Assembly: GCA_018806985.1 (NCBI GenBank)
Contig: JADANN010000431.1
Coordinates: 1 to 64,000 of the forward strand
Origin: Angiostrongylus vasorum
Lineage: Eukaryota; Nematoda; Chromadorea; Rhabditida; Metastrongylidae
Direction: 5' to 3'
DNA length: 64,000 nucleotides
Part shown: one piece after another, positions 34,401-45,572 of the stretch
How the letters are laid out: every line of letters begins with the position of its first letter
Numbering within the stretch: the first letter of the stretch is position 1
Position numbers and translations under genes: made by a program
Notes under the pieces: model-generated
Told to the model about the DNA's origin: nothing
The model's database searches: none
What the model saw: only the letters and a program-made list of their open reading frames with translations

Positions 34401-37400
34401 TACTTCTCGCCAAGCATATAACAACTTACATTCAGAAGGAAACAATCCCAGACCAGTGGAGTCCGTCGCGCACAATCATTCTGTCTAAGACAGGTGGGCG
34501 AAGGAATCTGAAGAAAGAAAGCAGCATGGACGGCATTTGGGCCTCTCAGACAACTGAAGGACCCAAAAATCCGAGCTTCTCACCTTTTCGATCCAACGAT
34601 CCTCACAGCGCTTTGTTATGCTGATAAGCAGTAGGCTGATACTTCAACCATGTCGAGAATACCTTGCACTACTTACAGAGCGCTTGAACGATTTTTTTCC
34701 GAAATATAACCGGCACTCTCAATCTCAAGCTAAAATGGGAAGCTCTGATCTTCCAAATTTGTCGCATCTTCGGGATCCAGAATATTATGCATCGATAGCG
34801 AAAGACAGATGGATTGGTCACATAATGAGAAGAATGGACGCCAGATGGACGAAAAGGACTGTAGAATGGGTTTCACGAGAATGCAGGCGTTCCCAAAGAC
34901 GGCCACCAACATGTTGAGCGGACATGTTCGCAACCAAAGATAATCGGCTATACTCGCAGTTGCAGCTGTTTCACAAATCACGGTACGAGACTCGCACACG
35001 CCACCATGCTCGAATAAATCGACCACTGTGGACGACGATTATGAGGGAAAAAACGAATGACAAATGTACTGGGGTCCCCACAACTCGTGAAGACGAACCG
35101 TCCAAGTATCCAAGTAAATAACTGTCTATTTAACAATTCGGATCATTTCCTCACCTCTTCTTGTGTGGAGCAGAAAATAGAACAGTCGTCTATACATCGA
35201 CAGTAAAATAGAGTTGAAAATGGGAGAATCCACAATACACAATAAGGCAATGGCTAGGCATTGTGCAAATCGCTGTCACATGACCAACCCTTCAATGTGT
35301 TTGGAATATATTGGCAACTACCTAAGCATTGAACAACTAAGATATTCTTTTTAAGAGAGCCATTATCTGTTGAATTGGCAAGTCGTACATATTTGTTTCC
35401 GCTTCAGCATTTTAACTTACGAAGTGAACATTCCTCGCAGTTCATTTTATCAACTGATCACTGAAGACATCTAATTTACGATCATCGGCTGGGTCTTCTT
35501 TTGCTGAAGAGGTTGAAGAAAGGTTGTGGCCAAGCTCGGCAACATGGGAAGCTATACCGAAATACATCTCAAGCCACCGGCGTACTGGGACGTATATTTT
35601 GTCTCTTATAGGGAGAGCTATAGTGATAAATTTTATGTAACCAACAGCCTTAAGAAGCACTTAACGAATGGTGTTTAGTGAAACGTTCTAGTGTCGCTGC
35701 TGCTGAGTAAATACCGTATTCACGGAGTCATAGACATTTTATTTTGTTCCGGGTTCCAATGATATCCTGTTCAATCAAAGACCTGATCTTCTGAACGTCA
35801 TCACACCAGTCGAACTGCAGAAGTGGTGGGTATTGAGGCTCATTTATTGATTCGGAAATTCGTTATTTACCTGAAGTGCACTTAGTCTTCTAGGCATTCA
35901 AAAGTCACCATAGGCATTCGTCGGTTCATTTAGATGAAAATGTTTACCATTTTCGATAGGAAGCAATAAGAACGACGAAGATTATTATGGTCGGTTACCC
36001 ATAGCTGGGTTTCTGGAATGAAAATGCATTCTTTTTGTCAAGTTGCTAAGTCTTGTTGGAAGATGAGAACGTACTGAGTATACCTGTTCGACGCGTAGGG
36101 TAAACTAACAGCAACGATGAAATGGTATCTCAGTGAGTATTAAAATAAATTGAATAGTTGATTAAGGTGGATGCCTCTGGTATATTTTCTAAAGGTCAGT
36201 ATGATGAGTCCCACATAGCACTCACAGTTGTTGGTGCAGTCGAACCCACTGGATAAGCAAAACCCTTCATCCATCTGGAGTAGCGTCGGCAAATTAGTGA
36301 CGGATTAATCTGGGACGATAAAATCACTTTATATCGGATACCCCTGGTAAACTTATGTGCAGGGCAAATATGCAATCAACCACCTTTGATGTTACGATCA
36401 CGTAAAATTATCGGCGCATCTATTAGGAATTGATCGACGCCAAAATTTCTATACTTTTATCGCTCTATATTCATAAGTTCATATATCTCGCTCACAGAAA
36501 AGTCTCCTTCTGTTCAGTCGTGGGAGAAATAATCGCAGGCCAAAAGCTGCCTCACGCTCCCCTGAGATGAAGGAGGAGCCAGGGGACAGACTCCTTTTTT
36601 CTGCCGTGCCTATACTACTCTGGGAGAGACCAGCAAGCTACCCGTGACTATATCCAACCCCACGTTCAGAACTCATCCAGCTATATGTGGGTGTTAAAAG
36701 CCCAAAAGAACCTTCAATACGACAATATTGGAAAGGACAAGTACGGAGACGCTGCCAAAATCTCAGGGCCACTCTAAGCTACCTAAATCTCGAAGGGCTG
36801 AGTTGACGATCTCAACCTACGTTGCACGTTCACTTCCACCTGAGCCCACCATAAACCACTTGATCATGCAGGCAAGAATTATAGTGTACGTCGTCATGGA
36901 TCAGATAAGAAGACGCCACCGATTTAACGCCTTCTATAATACCGAACAAGAACCCTTCTCCAGAACGTGCGACACGAGTTTGTCCACGAGCATCGATCGA
37001 TTCATTCGAATAACTGACAAGCCGAATCGGGAGTCTACGATTGAAGAGATGTGGATCAACAGCCGGTTTGACAATTTTCGTCATCGTTGCACCGAAATGG
37101 AGCTATGATCCAGGAGAAGTCGGAACTTTCTATAGAGACTTGCAGGAGTTTTGCAAAGATGTACATTCTTCAAGGTCATTATTGAAGATCTTAAAGACAA
37201 AGATTGCACCCAAAAGAGCGTCACACTAGAACCCACAGATTAGAATGGAACGAGCAGGATGAGCGGGTGACTGAGTTTATCACAGCGACCGAGATCATCA
37301 ATAGTAACCCACAATTTCAGAATCTCTGCATGAGTGCCCTAGTGGAGAGCACCACGATGAAGTAGACCACATCAAAGTAAATTCAGGTTTTCCCTAACCG

Positions 37401-40400
37401 ATTTCACTGTTGTCCCGAAATTCTACACTTGAGCAGGCCATCGCCTCCTTAGCCTAAGATTCCATTTCTCGAGGCAAGGAGGGAAAGCCGCTAAGTTCAA
37501 AAAACCAAATCCCAAACCACCATAATCTAGATTTTATTCAGTTTATTAGTCGATTCTTGGAAAGATGACGCTTTGATAACGTAGACGGGCAATACAACCC
37601 GCTCATCCAACATGTTCACGTTAGACATATAAAACCTGGGAGCTGGAAAGTCACAAGACAAGTCACTATTTAGAAACTCGTGAGCTGATATGCCAACTTG
37701 GTATCGCACGGAAAGCGGGCAACCACTTACTCACGTCTGCGCTTGTAAAACAATGAAGACAGTAGGTAAAAGAAGTTCTTAAAGAATAAAGAGAAGCAGA
37801 TATGGTCGAAACTGCAAGCCTGCGAGAAGCATGCTTAAAGCCCACCGAAGCTTGGCCAGTAACAAAACCAAAATGATTACACCCCCGAACCCCAGATGGA
37901 ACAGTTACTTACTTGGATACTTGAATACTTGAATGGCCCGTCCTCACTAATTGTGCGAGTCCCAGCGCACTCTCCACTTTTCGGAGATTTGCTTGTTAAG
38001 CTATTGTAGCTCCCTGCAATCCCGAGGTCAGCCTGGCCAAAATCTGCTCCAGGTCTTCACCAGCACAAGCAGTCGCATCCCTTGTGCATCAGAGGGAGAT
38101 TTGCCACTATGTGACTTTGATACCAGGACGGTAGTAGATCCTGGTATTGGTGTACTCTTAACTAGGCTTCCTGATGGAAACGCCGGACTCCTTTTTCAGC
38201 TTGGGAGACCATACCAAGGAATGAATTCTCCGCTGTATATCGCAGTGCGACACCCAGGAAAACCTAGCCACTATGAGGATGTGAACCGTTGGGAAGAACA
38301 GATACGGCTTCAGAAAACCAATGCAGAAATTCTTCTATGGCCAGTACTGGAATTTTTTCAAATTCCATGTCTTCCTTCCTACGCAAGCATGGATGTGTTT
38401 TCCGATCAGTTCTACCTTTAAAATTTCGATATGTGTTTTCTTCGGTGAAGGATCGAAGAACACATGGTCCGGACGGGACAGCACCCTAAACATTTGATGA
38501 GCCTTCTACTAGTCCTCATTAACACACTGCCTTGGCTCTTCATGCATTTCCTGTCAGGATATAAAGTTACTATCGTGACCACCCAGACCGTGTGAGTGTT
38601 TAAAAAACAGACTTCCAAAACAACGGCAATCATCTCCCAAGCTGCCCGCTTCGTGTCTTCTATAAACCCTTCACTGCAGTCATCCTGAAAAGAACTTGCC
38701 GGAATACAGGCCAAGGGGATCACATAATTTAGCAGTGTTTCAAAAAGGATTCAATACGATAGGTCACATAAGTTTGATAGCTAGACTGATTGAATATTGA
38801 CGAGAGTAGAAGAGTCCACTCTGTCTTAATTTCGTCGATTTCGAGAAAGAATTAGACTCAGTAGAGATAGAAGCAGTCATGGAAGCTATGGAAGGGCATC
38901 CTTATTTAGTACATGAAGATTCTTCGTGAGCTATATAAAAATTTCACAATCAACGCCCCACCATCCTACATCGATATTAACATGGACGTAAAAGGAGGGG
39001 TTAGGCAAGACGATGTCACTTTGATAAACTTATTCTGCCACCCACCACAATGTCATGCGAACACCGGAATGTGACAACATGAGGGTGAAAATTGATGGTC
39101 GGGAATTACACAATCTTCGGTTTGCTGGTGACATCGTTCTTATAACATCAAACACTGGCTAAAGCAGAACGAGCCTGTGAGAAGGCTGGACTTCGAGTTA
39201 AATGGATTGGTTTCGTATGCGGCATTCACATTACACGACACGAGTATCTCCGAATACTCCTACGACGTTTATCTGGGTGTGGAAGTCAAAATGACGAACG
39301 AGTTAGTTGCAGAATTTAGCAGGAGCGAGCAAGTGGCTTGAAGAGCTTTAAAAGCATCAATACGAGGTGAAGGAGAATATGAGTAGGCGCCTGCGCGCTC
39401 AACTTTCCAATTCCACGATTATTCCTGCTTTAACGTTTTCGTCAGAAACCTAGTCGTAAGCAGGATGAAAGATCACTCAGCTTTATAGAACGCTTAGTGG
39501 AAAGGGTGATACTATGCGTATCTATGCGTACCCAGTATCAAGCAAGTGAGAGGGATCCGTAAGTACAACCTAAGCCAGCGATCATAAATCAAAGAGATCG
39601 TTCAATAGGCCAAATTTTCGAAGACAAAGTGGACTGGCCAAGTGATGCGTCTTGGTGGCAGCCAATGGACAGGAGCCGCTAGAGACTAGATTTCTTGGGA
39701 TGTCAAACGCACATCAAGAAAACCACCGATACGATGAGTAGAGTTTTTTACGAGTTCCCTGGAAGGAAGATGTAATCTCAAAGAGTTCCCAGAGCGAGTT
39801 AAACCCACTGGGCTACTCTTGTACACCACATAAAGGAATGAAAGGTTTACTGCTTCCCGCTCGAGTCACTCGACTGTGGGACGACAGATGATACCAGATG
39901 AATATGTAAGCAAAATAGACTATAGTTTACTAAAAGACTCGGAGTTCCAGCTAAGATCATTTTTTACAGAACGAAACCAATCAGACGGTGATCGCCTTTG
40001 CTGGTTCGTGCTGCGCTTACGACAACCCTCGTAGGTAATGGCTTTCATATCTTTTACGGATTTATTTTCTTCAAATGTGTTAGCGATTTTATTTTACATC
40101 GTTTGTTGTAGACAAAAAATCTGGTATCGTTAGTGGATCCTCATCATGTCCAATGCAAAAAACCAGAGAATGCAGCAGATAATCACGTTTATTAGTTCTA
40201 CAGGCTTCCTAAACCCAAATTCTCTTCAGTTATCAGTCCTTTGCATCCTTGCTGCATCTTATGACATGATGAATGACTTTTTTTTCTCATTGTTCCCGGT
40301 TAACAAAACGTAAGCAAGAAGGCGTTGTGATAAGATGCTTAGATCGGTTATTACAACCCTCATGGTTTGACTGGGGTGTCACAAACTTGTTTACGATGGT

Positions 40401-42410
40401 TCTCGTCATTTCACTAAAGTTTCAGACTACTAAACGAATCCGCTGTGTATTTGTTGTTGGACTTTGTATATGGACAAAATCCGCTCTATTTCGATGGTTA
40501 TTTGCCTGAAATTCGAAGTTTCTTACGATTTTCGGATGAAGTTCGCCTGGAAGGGAAAGACGTTATGAAGAAGTTGCAATTGTTCAGTTTTTTTGTTCTT
40601 TTTTACGAAGATGCCCAGCAGCCTGAAGGCGTTAATTTGCTAACGTTTTACACAGAAATGAAGCAGATATGCTTTGCATACACATTCGGATGACTGATTT
40701 CACTCAGCTCAACATTTCTACGAATCCTCACGACACTGTACAGGCAGCGAACAGCATTGCAAGAAAAACAAGTTCGTTCCCTTACATTTATTAATTACCA
40801 GATCCCTTTTTTCACTTATGGGACATCGTGTATTTTTTCGGGTCCATTTGGATGTGTTTTTGGTACCTACGATCAATAAATAAACTGCGTCACCATAGTA
40901 GCGATATTCGATGAAGCTTCCTTGCTTCCCTAAAACGGTGCTCATCGGACTACTCTTACAGTAGACCGTTTATTTTCTTTCTTGCACAATTGATAAAATT
41001 CAATTTTCTATGAAAGTTAACCTAAAAACGCTTTACAAATTTGAAGTATTTGAATTATTTAACTCTAATAATGCTGAGATGTTTGCTAAACGCAGACACC
41101 AGGCCAGATTCAAACGCACGATTTCCCTTCTAGGGAGAATTACTTGTTACCCACTGCACCAGTGACTATCTCCTAGGGAAAATAATAGGCAGTAAATAAA
41201 GAAAGCATGCGTTGTATTCGAATTGGTATTGAAAGCATTTGTATAGAGATTACAGTTCGATTGTGCTTCTTTCCATCTTTGCCGAATTTTTCACGTTTTC
41301 TCATTTCGCATAAGCAACATAGGTGTAGTATAAAAAAACTGGAGTAATACAAGTTATTTTCTTTTAATTTTTTTTTCTACGTGACCTGTCTTCTCGTCTG
41401 CTGTGTTCCTCGCCTCCACTGTCCACAAAGATCTTCCAACTTTTACAAGTGGCGTCGTCGGGCTACTGCTTGAGGATTTTCATTTCATGTAGAATGCTGG
41501 TCGAGCAATTCTCCCTGGAGTCCTGAGATAGACGTGTTAGAGCGTTCTCAATTGAATTGCAAAGAGTGATTTTTTTCCCAGACAAGTCTTGTACCAATTT
41601 CCCAATCCTGGAAGGATTAGAGGCTTGGTTAGCCCCCCTAGCGGAATTTAACTAGCACCATGCTCGTGATAACGGGCACCACTACCACTGTGGTATCCGC
41701 CTCTTAATTCGATACAAGTTAACGTGGTAAGAATATTATTACCCTTCGACGGGTCTTTTTAAAATAGGCGATCCATCCATTTTAAGAAATCCACTTTCCT
41801 GATAGATGATCGTCGTGATCTAAATGTTTCTCTGTTTGCTCCATGACGCTATATTTTACTCTACTTTGTTAGCCATTTGAATTTCTCTGCGAGTCAGTCA
41901 GAAATATGGCCGCAACGTCGTCGAACTTGCAAATGAAATGTTTTTTCCGTAAATCGCCTGGTCTTTTTTAGACGACAACGATGCCCTGGCTTAATAAGTC
42001 GTGAAGATTTTATCCTTTGTGCTTTCTGACGTGTAAGCTCGTTTAGTAAATTGTACGTTTTCGTAATATGAAGGTTTTAGGCGTTTTTTTCTTGTCAATG
42101 TAATTCTTCATCTGATATTTTCTCTTCCTTCGTCACCAAGCGCCCGGTTAGTTGATCGCAAGCGGTGTCACATGAATCGCTAGTATCTAGGAAAAGCCCC
42201 CATCTCTAAAGCAAGAGAAGTTCGCTCTAATCTACAAAGCAAGTCCACCGCTTGTGGTGAAAAACCGATTAAGCCTTGGCACGGCTATCTCGGAATTTCC
42301 GAGAAAACCATGATCTATCGTCAGTAAAACATGGAACGTGAGAAGCGAAGTCTACACTCTAGCGATCCCCATTTAAACTGACGAATACACATATATATAT
42401 ATACATACGT

Positions 42411-42506
<96 letters not shown>

Positions 42507-44898
42507 CGTTTGCAAGTCATTGGAACGAGTCAAAGAACAACCGCGACCCACATGACACATGAAGACGTCTCATTCAGACATCTAATTAAATATTAATTAA
42601 GCATTCGACACTTATGGATCTTTGGCATATCGAACTGAAACCAGGAATTTTACTTTTCCTGTCTTAGTTTAATTTTTCTTGACTTCTTTGTTTTTAAATG
42701 TATTTCAAGAACTTTTTTTCGGTATCAGTAAACGAGATATAGGTGGAATTCATTTGTCGTGCTCTCTGATCTTTTGAAGCAATATAAGTAGGATTCTCGC
42801 CACTTTACTACAGAAGTTAAGCAAGAAGGTGTTCTATTGCATTTCCTCAATATTCCTGCTAGTTGTTGAACAGTTTGTTACTGGTCAGTTTCAACTAATG
42901 TCTTAAATTCCTCGACCACATGGATGGTCTTGACATTCCTATTAACCTTATTGGTGAGGATTTCGTTCCTCTAGAAGGAACCTCGTTGATGTAGCGTTGA
43001 TGAAACTCTCTCTCTCAATGCAGCACCACCGTTTTGAGAGAGGAAAGAACAGCCGCTAAAGACATTGTGAACGCTGGTTTTTTGAAGACTTGGTGACTGG
43101 TTCCTCTTCGCATCCGATCAACTTCCATCAATCCTGGGTCGTCAAATTGCTATGCATTTGTCTGAAAAAGATTGGCTTCGACCTGCAAAAGCAACGGTGT
43201 GAGATTCTTCGAATGCTGTAGAACAGTTATCCCAGGATTTCGGGGATAACCAATTTGACCAGCACTCACCATCACTCATCAAAAAAGCGAAATCCCCAAA
43301 TGCTAGCCGCTGCTCTGGAGATCTTCGTTGATCATGGAAGCACGGAAACTGCGCGAAGGAAGTGCTAACGTCGACACAATGGGTGATATCGCACCATGTA
43401 AATAAAAAAGTAAGATTAGTTGTTATGAGCGATTGCTGATGCATTACGGTGATGTTCTAACCCTTAAAAGAAGAGTTCTCAAATACCACGTCGGCTAATT
43501 GCAAGCAAACTTGATAAAAAACACATTTGCTTCGATAAATCAAACAGATCAGTGAAGCATGGAGCGGTACAAAGCAAGGCTTTAAAATGAAGTACAGAAC
43601 ATTCTTGGGCAAAAAAGATATTTTGACCAAAAACAGCCGCAAAAATTAGAATTGCTTAGTTCTCCAATTCGTGATGTACGACCTACTTAGGCAAATCTGC
43701 AACTACTTTTTAAGTTATTATGAATAAAACAAAATGTCCTGCTATGTACGACTCGGCATATGGTGAAGCACACAATGCCAACTAAATGAGGCTTTGCCTA
43801 CGCATCACTGTTACAAAGGAATTTGTACCGCTACCACCCTCAAGATCATCAGCTTTACCGCCAGTTGATGTCAGGAGACTAGACTGAAATCTGAAACCGC
43901 ATCGAGAATTGAAAATATTTACCATACTTTTGAACGACGCAATACTGCACAAAAAATGGGTATCAATCGGTCGCGGGTATCGCTATCTTTTGTAAACTAC
44001 GTAATCAGCCATATCACCTGCTATCCTACGAACTTTACTCGATCCCGTCGCTCATTAAAGCAGACCAGTGGGCTTTTCTCTTAAAAGGGACGTGGATAGT
44101 ATCACATTTCTGTATGATTCCATTTTTTCGGCAAGGAAGTAGCCACGATTAACTTGCCCAAATCTTCCACAGCGCTTAGCTATTCGTGGTCGACCTTCGA
44201 GATTGAAATAATGAACTTCTTCTCATTTAGGCGATAACCTAGGAAAAAACAAATCAAATCATTCCATTTGATTAGGTAATAACCCCTGGTTCTTTCTCTG
44301 TTGAGTTTTGATACCAAACTTGTAGACGTACAAGAAAAAATTCTTTCTGTGCAGATTATAGGTTAGTGTATTTTGGAGGAATTCCCAAATACACTTCAAT
44401 AAAAAGGTGTTTGTTTTTTTTATCCTCCTTCAAACAGTGACAGTTGTCAGGGTATTTCACGCTTCATGATTTTCGGAGATGACCAGGATTTCATGGATGG
44501 TTTATCAAAGATGATAGCGATGGATGCAAACCCGAAAGCAACGGTATTTTTTAAATTAAGAATGTTAGCAAATCGTTACTTTCTCAATGTCAGGAACATG
44601 GTTTGATCAGATTGAATGAACTGCCTATTAGCATAAAGCTAAAGCACTAGCACTTATCAAAAATTCCATTTAGGCCGTCATCGCTTCAAATTTCACTGAG
44701 GTGACGGACCTCTATCTGGCGTCCCAAGTATGCCAGTCGTTCCTCATCACTGCCGTCACGTCCACGTTCGGATGGTGGCTAGCGTTTTTCATACAGGACC
44801 AGAGTGCTGTATTCTACATGCCTGACGATCGCATACATGGGGATAAAGTGCCGAGCAAAGAGCTCTTCTTGTCGGTTCCTTTCATGCAACGTAGATGA
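25461..44898 (+). CDS. GT11 family alpha-1,2-fucosyltransferase-like protein, eight exons
   Basis: Predicted type II Golgi enzyme transferring fucose from GDP-fucose to glycans. Exons: 25461-25619, 29292-29444, 39970-40034, 40426-40572, 40656-40758, 44451-44543 and 44674-44898, with a further exon possible between 40759 and 44450 (seven found, an eighth not excluded). Phases agree at most joins. Exon 1 encodes a short cytoplasmic tail, one membrane anchor (about residues 8-24, [17 protein letters not shown]) and YGRLGNQ, the GT11 N-terminal motif. Exon 2 continues [16 protein letters not shown]; exon 3 has [10 protein letters not shown]; exon 4 VYGQNPLYF. Exon 5 holds the GDP-fucose motif CIHIRMTDF, with Met where most GT11 proteins have the second Arg. 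Then [12 protein letters not shown] and [10 protein letters not shown]. Total about 314 aa, usual for the family. Uncertain: the donor of exon 4 (GTTGCA at 40573 or GTTCAG nearby), and the exon 5 end, which needs a GC donor (GCAAGA) or an unseen mini-exon to keep phase. Introns 1, 2 and 5 (3.7, 10.5, 3.7 kb) are packed with transposons; the others are 83-391 bp. The stop is followed by AATAAA at 45011. Confidence 0.87.
25801..26062 (+). mobile_element. S1 SINE in GT11 intron 1
   Basis: The head ACCCGCGTGGCGCAGTGGTA and box B GTGGGATCGATCTCC are followed by the core (CTGGGGTCGGCAAATTGGCA) and the tail ending AACGCCGAGAG. The D-arm to anticodon region is shortened compared with the 57-kb copy. 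Confidence 0.88.
26150..28121 (+). mobile_element. Mosaic mariner transposon in GT11 intron 1
   Basis: The transposase begins with [20 protein letters not shown] and [20 protein letters not shown] (HTH part). It continues through [17 protein letters not shown] and [18 protein letters not shown], but from about 26860 the middle region is repeated in a diverged form. Thus PHE.N.N (26462/26862), [10 protein letters not shown] and [10 protein letters not shown] occur a second time, before the C-terminal [20 protein letters not shown]. The second half resembles the 9.8-kb subfamily. The right end (TTAGGCCGTTCAG reading minus) abuts TA at 28122. A hairpin element splits the 3' part at 27544-28061. 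Confidence 0.8.
27544..28061. mobile_element. tRNA-like hairpin element with perfect 12-bp target duplication
   Basis: Flanked by CAAGTTGTGATA at 27532-27543 and 28062-28073. The left end is ATCTTAACTTTTATTTGCTG. Inside, GTTGATGCTAAGATATTTGC...CCGCAGGTGCCTGCGG is mirrored twice, giving stacked inverted repeats. The right end is GCAAATATCTTAGCATCAT. The long duplication argues against TA-target (mariner/Tc) MITE insertion. Confidence 0.82.
28124..29280. other. GT11 intron 1, no further gene seen
   Basis: Unassigned sequence. Short frames (for example at 28578 and 29039) lack splice sites or motifs. Confidence 0.5.
29984..30252 (-). mobile_element. S1 SINE in GT11 intron 2
   Basis: Tail AACAACGCCTAGATC, core with GACTTGCCTGGGAGGATAGC, and head ending in the reverse of GAGCAGTGGTCATAAGCGCG. 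The A-box is recognisable; box B is degraded (AGAATCGATCCCC). Confidence 0.85.
31009..31377 (+). CDS. Unassigned 122-codon ORF inside GT11 intron 2
   Basis: Begins [16 protein letters not shown], includes a Cys pair in [12 protein letters not shown] and a Ser/Lys-rich middle ([14 protein letters not shown]). It is longer than most random frames here and has no low-complexity bias. No domain, splice partner or repeat relation was recognised. It may be a nested gene, a repeat-derived frame or chance. Confidence 0.22.
   Translation: MTKNVCGVSRTCAQHQAMQKSRPHFRYVRRGPPTLSDHEPLNEKICPSCFSSEWNLPSNSLTEGEGMETVSVRSSKSTESTKKCDEVILLMGKMIQHLCPKAFVSVRKMFCVLFKSQSCDTL
31378..33185. other. GT11 intron 2, unclassified dispersed repeats
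   Basis: 31540-31760 carries TTTATTCGGACAACGTTTCGG and a segment related to 24420-24590. On the minus strand 32710-32500 gives a coherent frame ([15 protein letters not shown]...[16 protein letters not shown]), and 32376-32050 another with regularly placed Cys. Neither has clear splice junctions or a family, so they are not called as genes. Confidence 0.35.
33190..35112 (+). mobile_element. LINE-D: second RTE-like retrotransposon family, internally deleted
   Basis: Starts near CACATCGTGGTGAGGACCTG. Endonuclease pieces: [53 protein letters not shown] and [16 protein letters not shown]. The RT start ([35 protein letters not shown]) then jumps at about 34520 to C-terminal sequence ([33 protein letters not shown]), so the catalytic FADD part is deleted. 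The 3' end is CACAACTCGTGAAGACGAAC, CGTCCAAGTATCCAAG, shared with the NA elements. Confidence 0.85.
35442..35838 (-). CDS. Candidate minus-strand coding segments, unidentified
   Basis: Two stretches look protein-like. 35838-35728 reads [20 protein letters not shown]... to a stop, after an ATGAG acceptor. 35648-35442 reads [20 protein letters not shown], then [20 protein letters not shown], to a stop after a TTAAG acceptor. I could not find a donor joining them. Both lie inside the GT11 intron on the opposite strand. Nested gene, pseudogene or chance. Confidence 0.25.
36230..36455 (+). mobile_element. Degraded S1 SINE
   Basis: Core remnants (GGAGTAGCGTCGGCAAATTA) and tail (GGCGCATCTATTAGGAATTG, ATCGACGCCAAAA) are aligned in S1 order. 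The head is barely recognisable (TTGGTGCAGTCGAACCCACTGG). Confidence 0.65.
36500..39905 (+). mobile_element. RTE-type retrotransposon, copy C, decayed and split by an NA element
   Basis: Same family as A and B but in plus orientation. Endonuclease pieces: [36 protein letters not shown] and C-terminal pieces follow from about 38760 to 39830 ([18 protein letters not shown], [33 protein letters not shown]). The RT box is AGDIV instead of ADDIV. The 3' end is GACGACAGATGATACCAGATG. The NA element at 37905-38310 is inserted near the endonuclease/RT junction. Confidence 0.85.
37905..38310 (-). mobile_element. NA non-autonomous retroelement inserted in LINE copy C
   Basis: Complete in minus orientation. 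On plus it starts TTACTTGGATACTTGAATAC (inverse of the NA/LINE-D terminus), then AATGGCCCGTCCTCAC, and runs to the AACGG/GAGG head near 38290. It was inserted after copy C had landed. Confidence 0.85.
41040..41205. mobile_element. Fragment of the tRNA-like hairpin family
   Basis: AATGCTGAGATGTTTGCTAA, GATTCAAACGCACGATTTCCC (reverse box B-like) and the end AATAATAGGCAGTAAATAAA match the family. Middle parts diverged. Confidence 0.65.
41357..41711 (-). mobile_element. S2 SINE with target-site duplication
   Basis: Flanked by ATACAAGTTA at 41347-41356 and 41712-41721. T-rich on plus at the left (the A-rich tail of a minus element), then GTGACCTGTCTTCTCGTCTG and the core (CAGACAAGTCTTGTACCAAT). 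The tRNA-like head is at the right (reverse: GGCGGATACCACAGTGGTAG, box B AGTTAAATTCCGC degraded). Confidence 0.88.
42412..42504. repeat. (TA)n microsatellite, about 90 bp
   Basis: Almost pure TA dinucleotides, preceded by ACATACGTACACA-type degenerate units. Lies in a GT11 intron. Confidence 0.96.
42505..44450. other. Distal part of a large GT11 intron
   Basis: No repeat of the window's families and no exon with convincing coding character. This is where a missing small GT11 exon (between the SIARK region and GISRF) would have to lie if the GC donor at 40759 is wrong. Confidence 0.45.
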
Positions 44899-45010
44899 CT
44901 TAGAATTTTTGATGAGATATAAAACAAAGTAGAAACACTGTCTGGCTTTGGTGACAACTCTAAAATATTATAACTTGTCTCAAGCACTTGAGTTTTTTCA
45001 CATAAGCCAC

Positions 45011-45016
45011 AATAAA
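45011..45016 (+). terminator. AATAAA polyadenylation signal of the GT11 gene
   Basis: AATAAA 112 bp after the GT11 stop codon, inside an A-rich run. Distance and position fit a short nematode 3' UTR. Confidence 0.6.
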
Positions 45017-45189
45017 AAAAATAATGAGTGTGAATAGTCCGAGTGTTTTCCTTTTCTTCCTGTTGTTATTACTGATGAAGCAACACTGATTTCCTACTGG
45101 TTCGATTGTATTTTACCTTGGAAAACTGGAAAAAAAAGGGAAAGCTATACAAAATGTTTTGCAATTCTCATTCACAATAATGAAAACTA

Positions 45190-45572
45190 AAACCCTCCAA
45201 ACGGTTTACCACTTCATCGTGGCTGGCTGGTGTTCCTGGATGTTGGACTGCAATGTACAGCAGGTGATTCATCCTCTGGCAGGGTCTCCCAAACTGAGGA
45301 GTCCGGCGTTTCCGTCAGGAGGCCTAACTAAGAGTAGACCAATACCAGGATCCACCACCGTCCTGGTATCAAAGTCGCATGATGGTAAATCTCCCTCTGA
45401 CCCACAAGGGCTGCGACTGTCTGTGGTGGTGAGGACCTGGGGGCAGCCTTTGGCTAGGCTGACCGCGGGATTGCAGGGAACACAATGGCTTAAACAGGAA
45501 ATCTCCGAAAAATGGTGATTATGCTGGGGCCCGCACAACCAGTGAGGACGGGCCGTTCAAGTATCAAGTATC
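45190..45572 (+). mobile_element. NA non-autonomous retroelement
   Basis: Head CCAAACGGTTTACCACTTCA, middle ACCAATACCAGGATCCACCA and GTCTGTGGTGGTGAGGACC, terminus CACAACCAGTGAGGACGGGC then CGTTCAAGTATCAAG. Inserted just downstream of the GT11 gene. Confidence 0.88.

Noticed and set aside
42321..42560. Frames rich in Tyr-Ile repeats (also at 23838 and 48397)
   Set aside because: They are translations of TA microsatellites.
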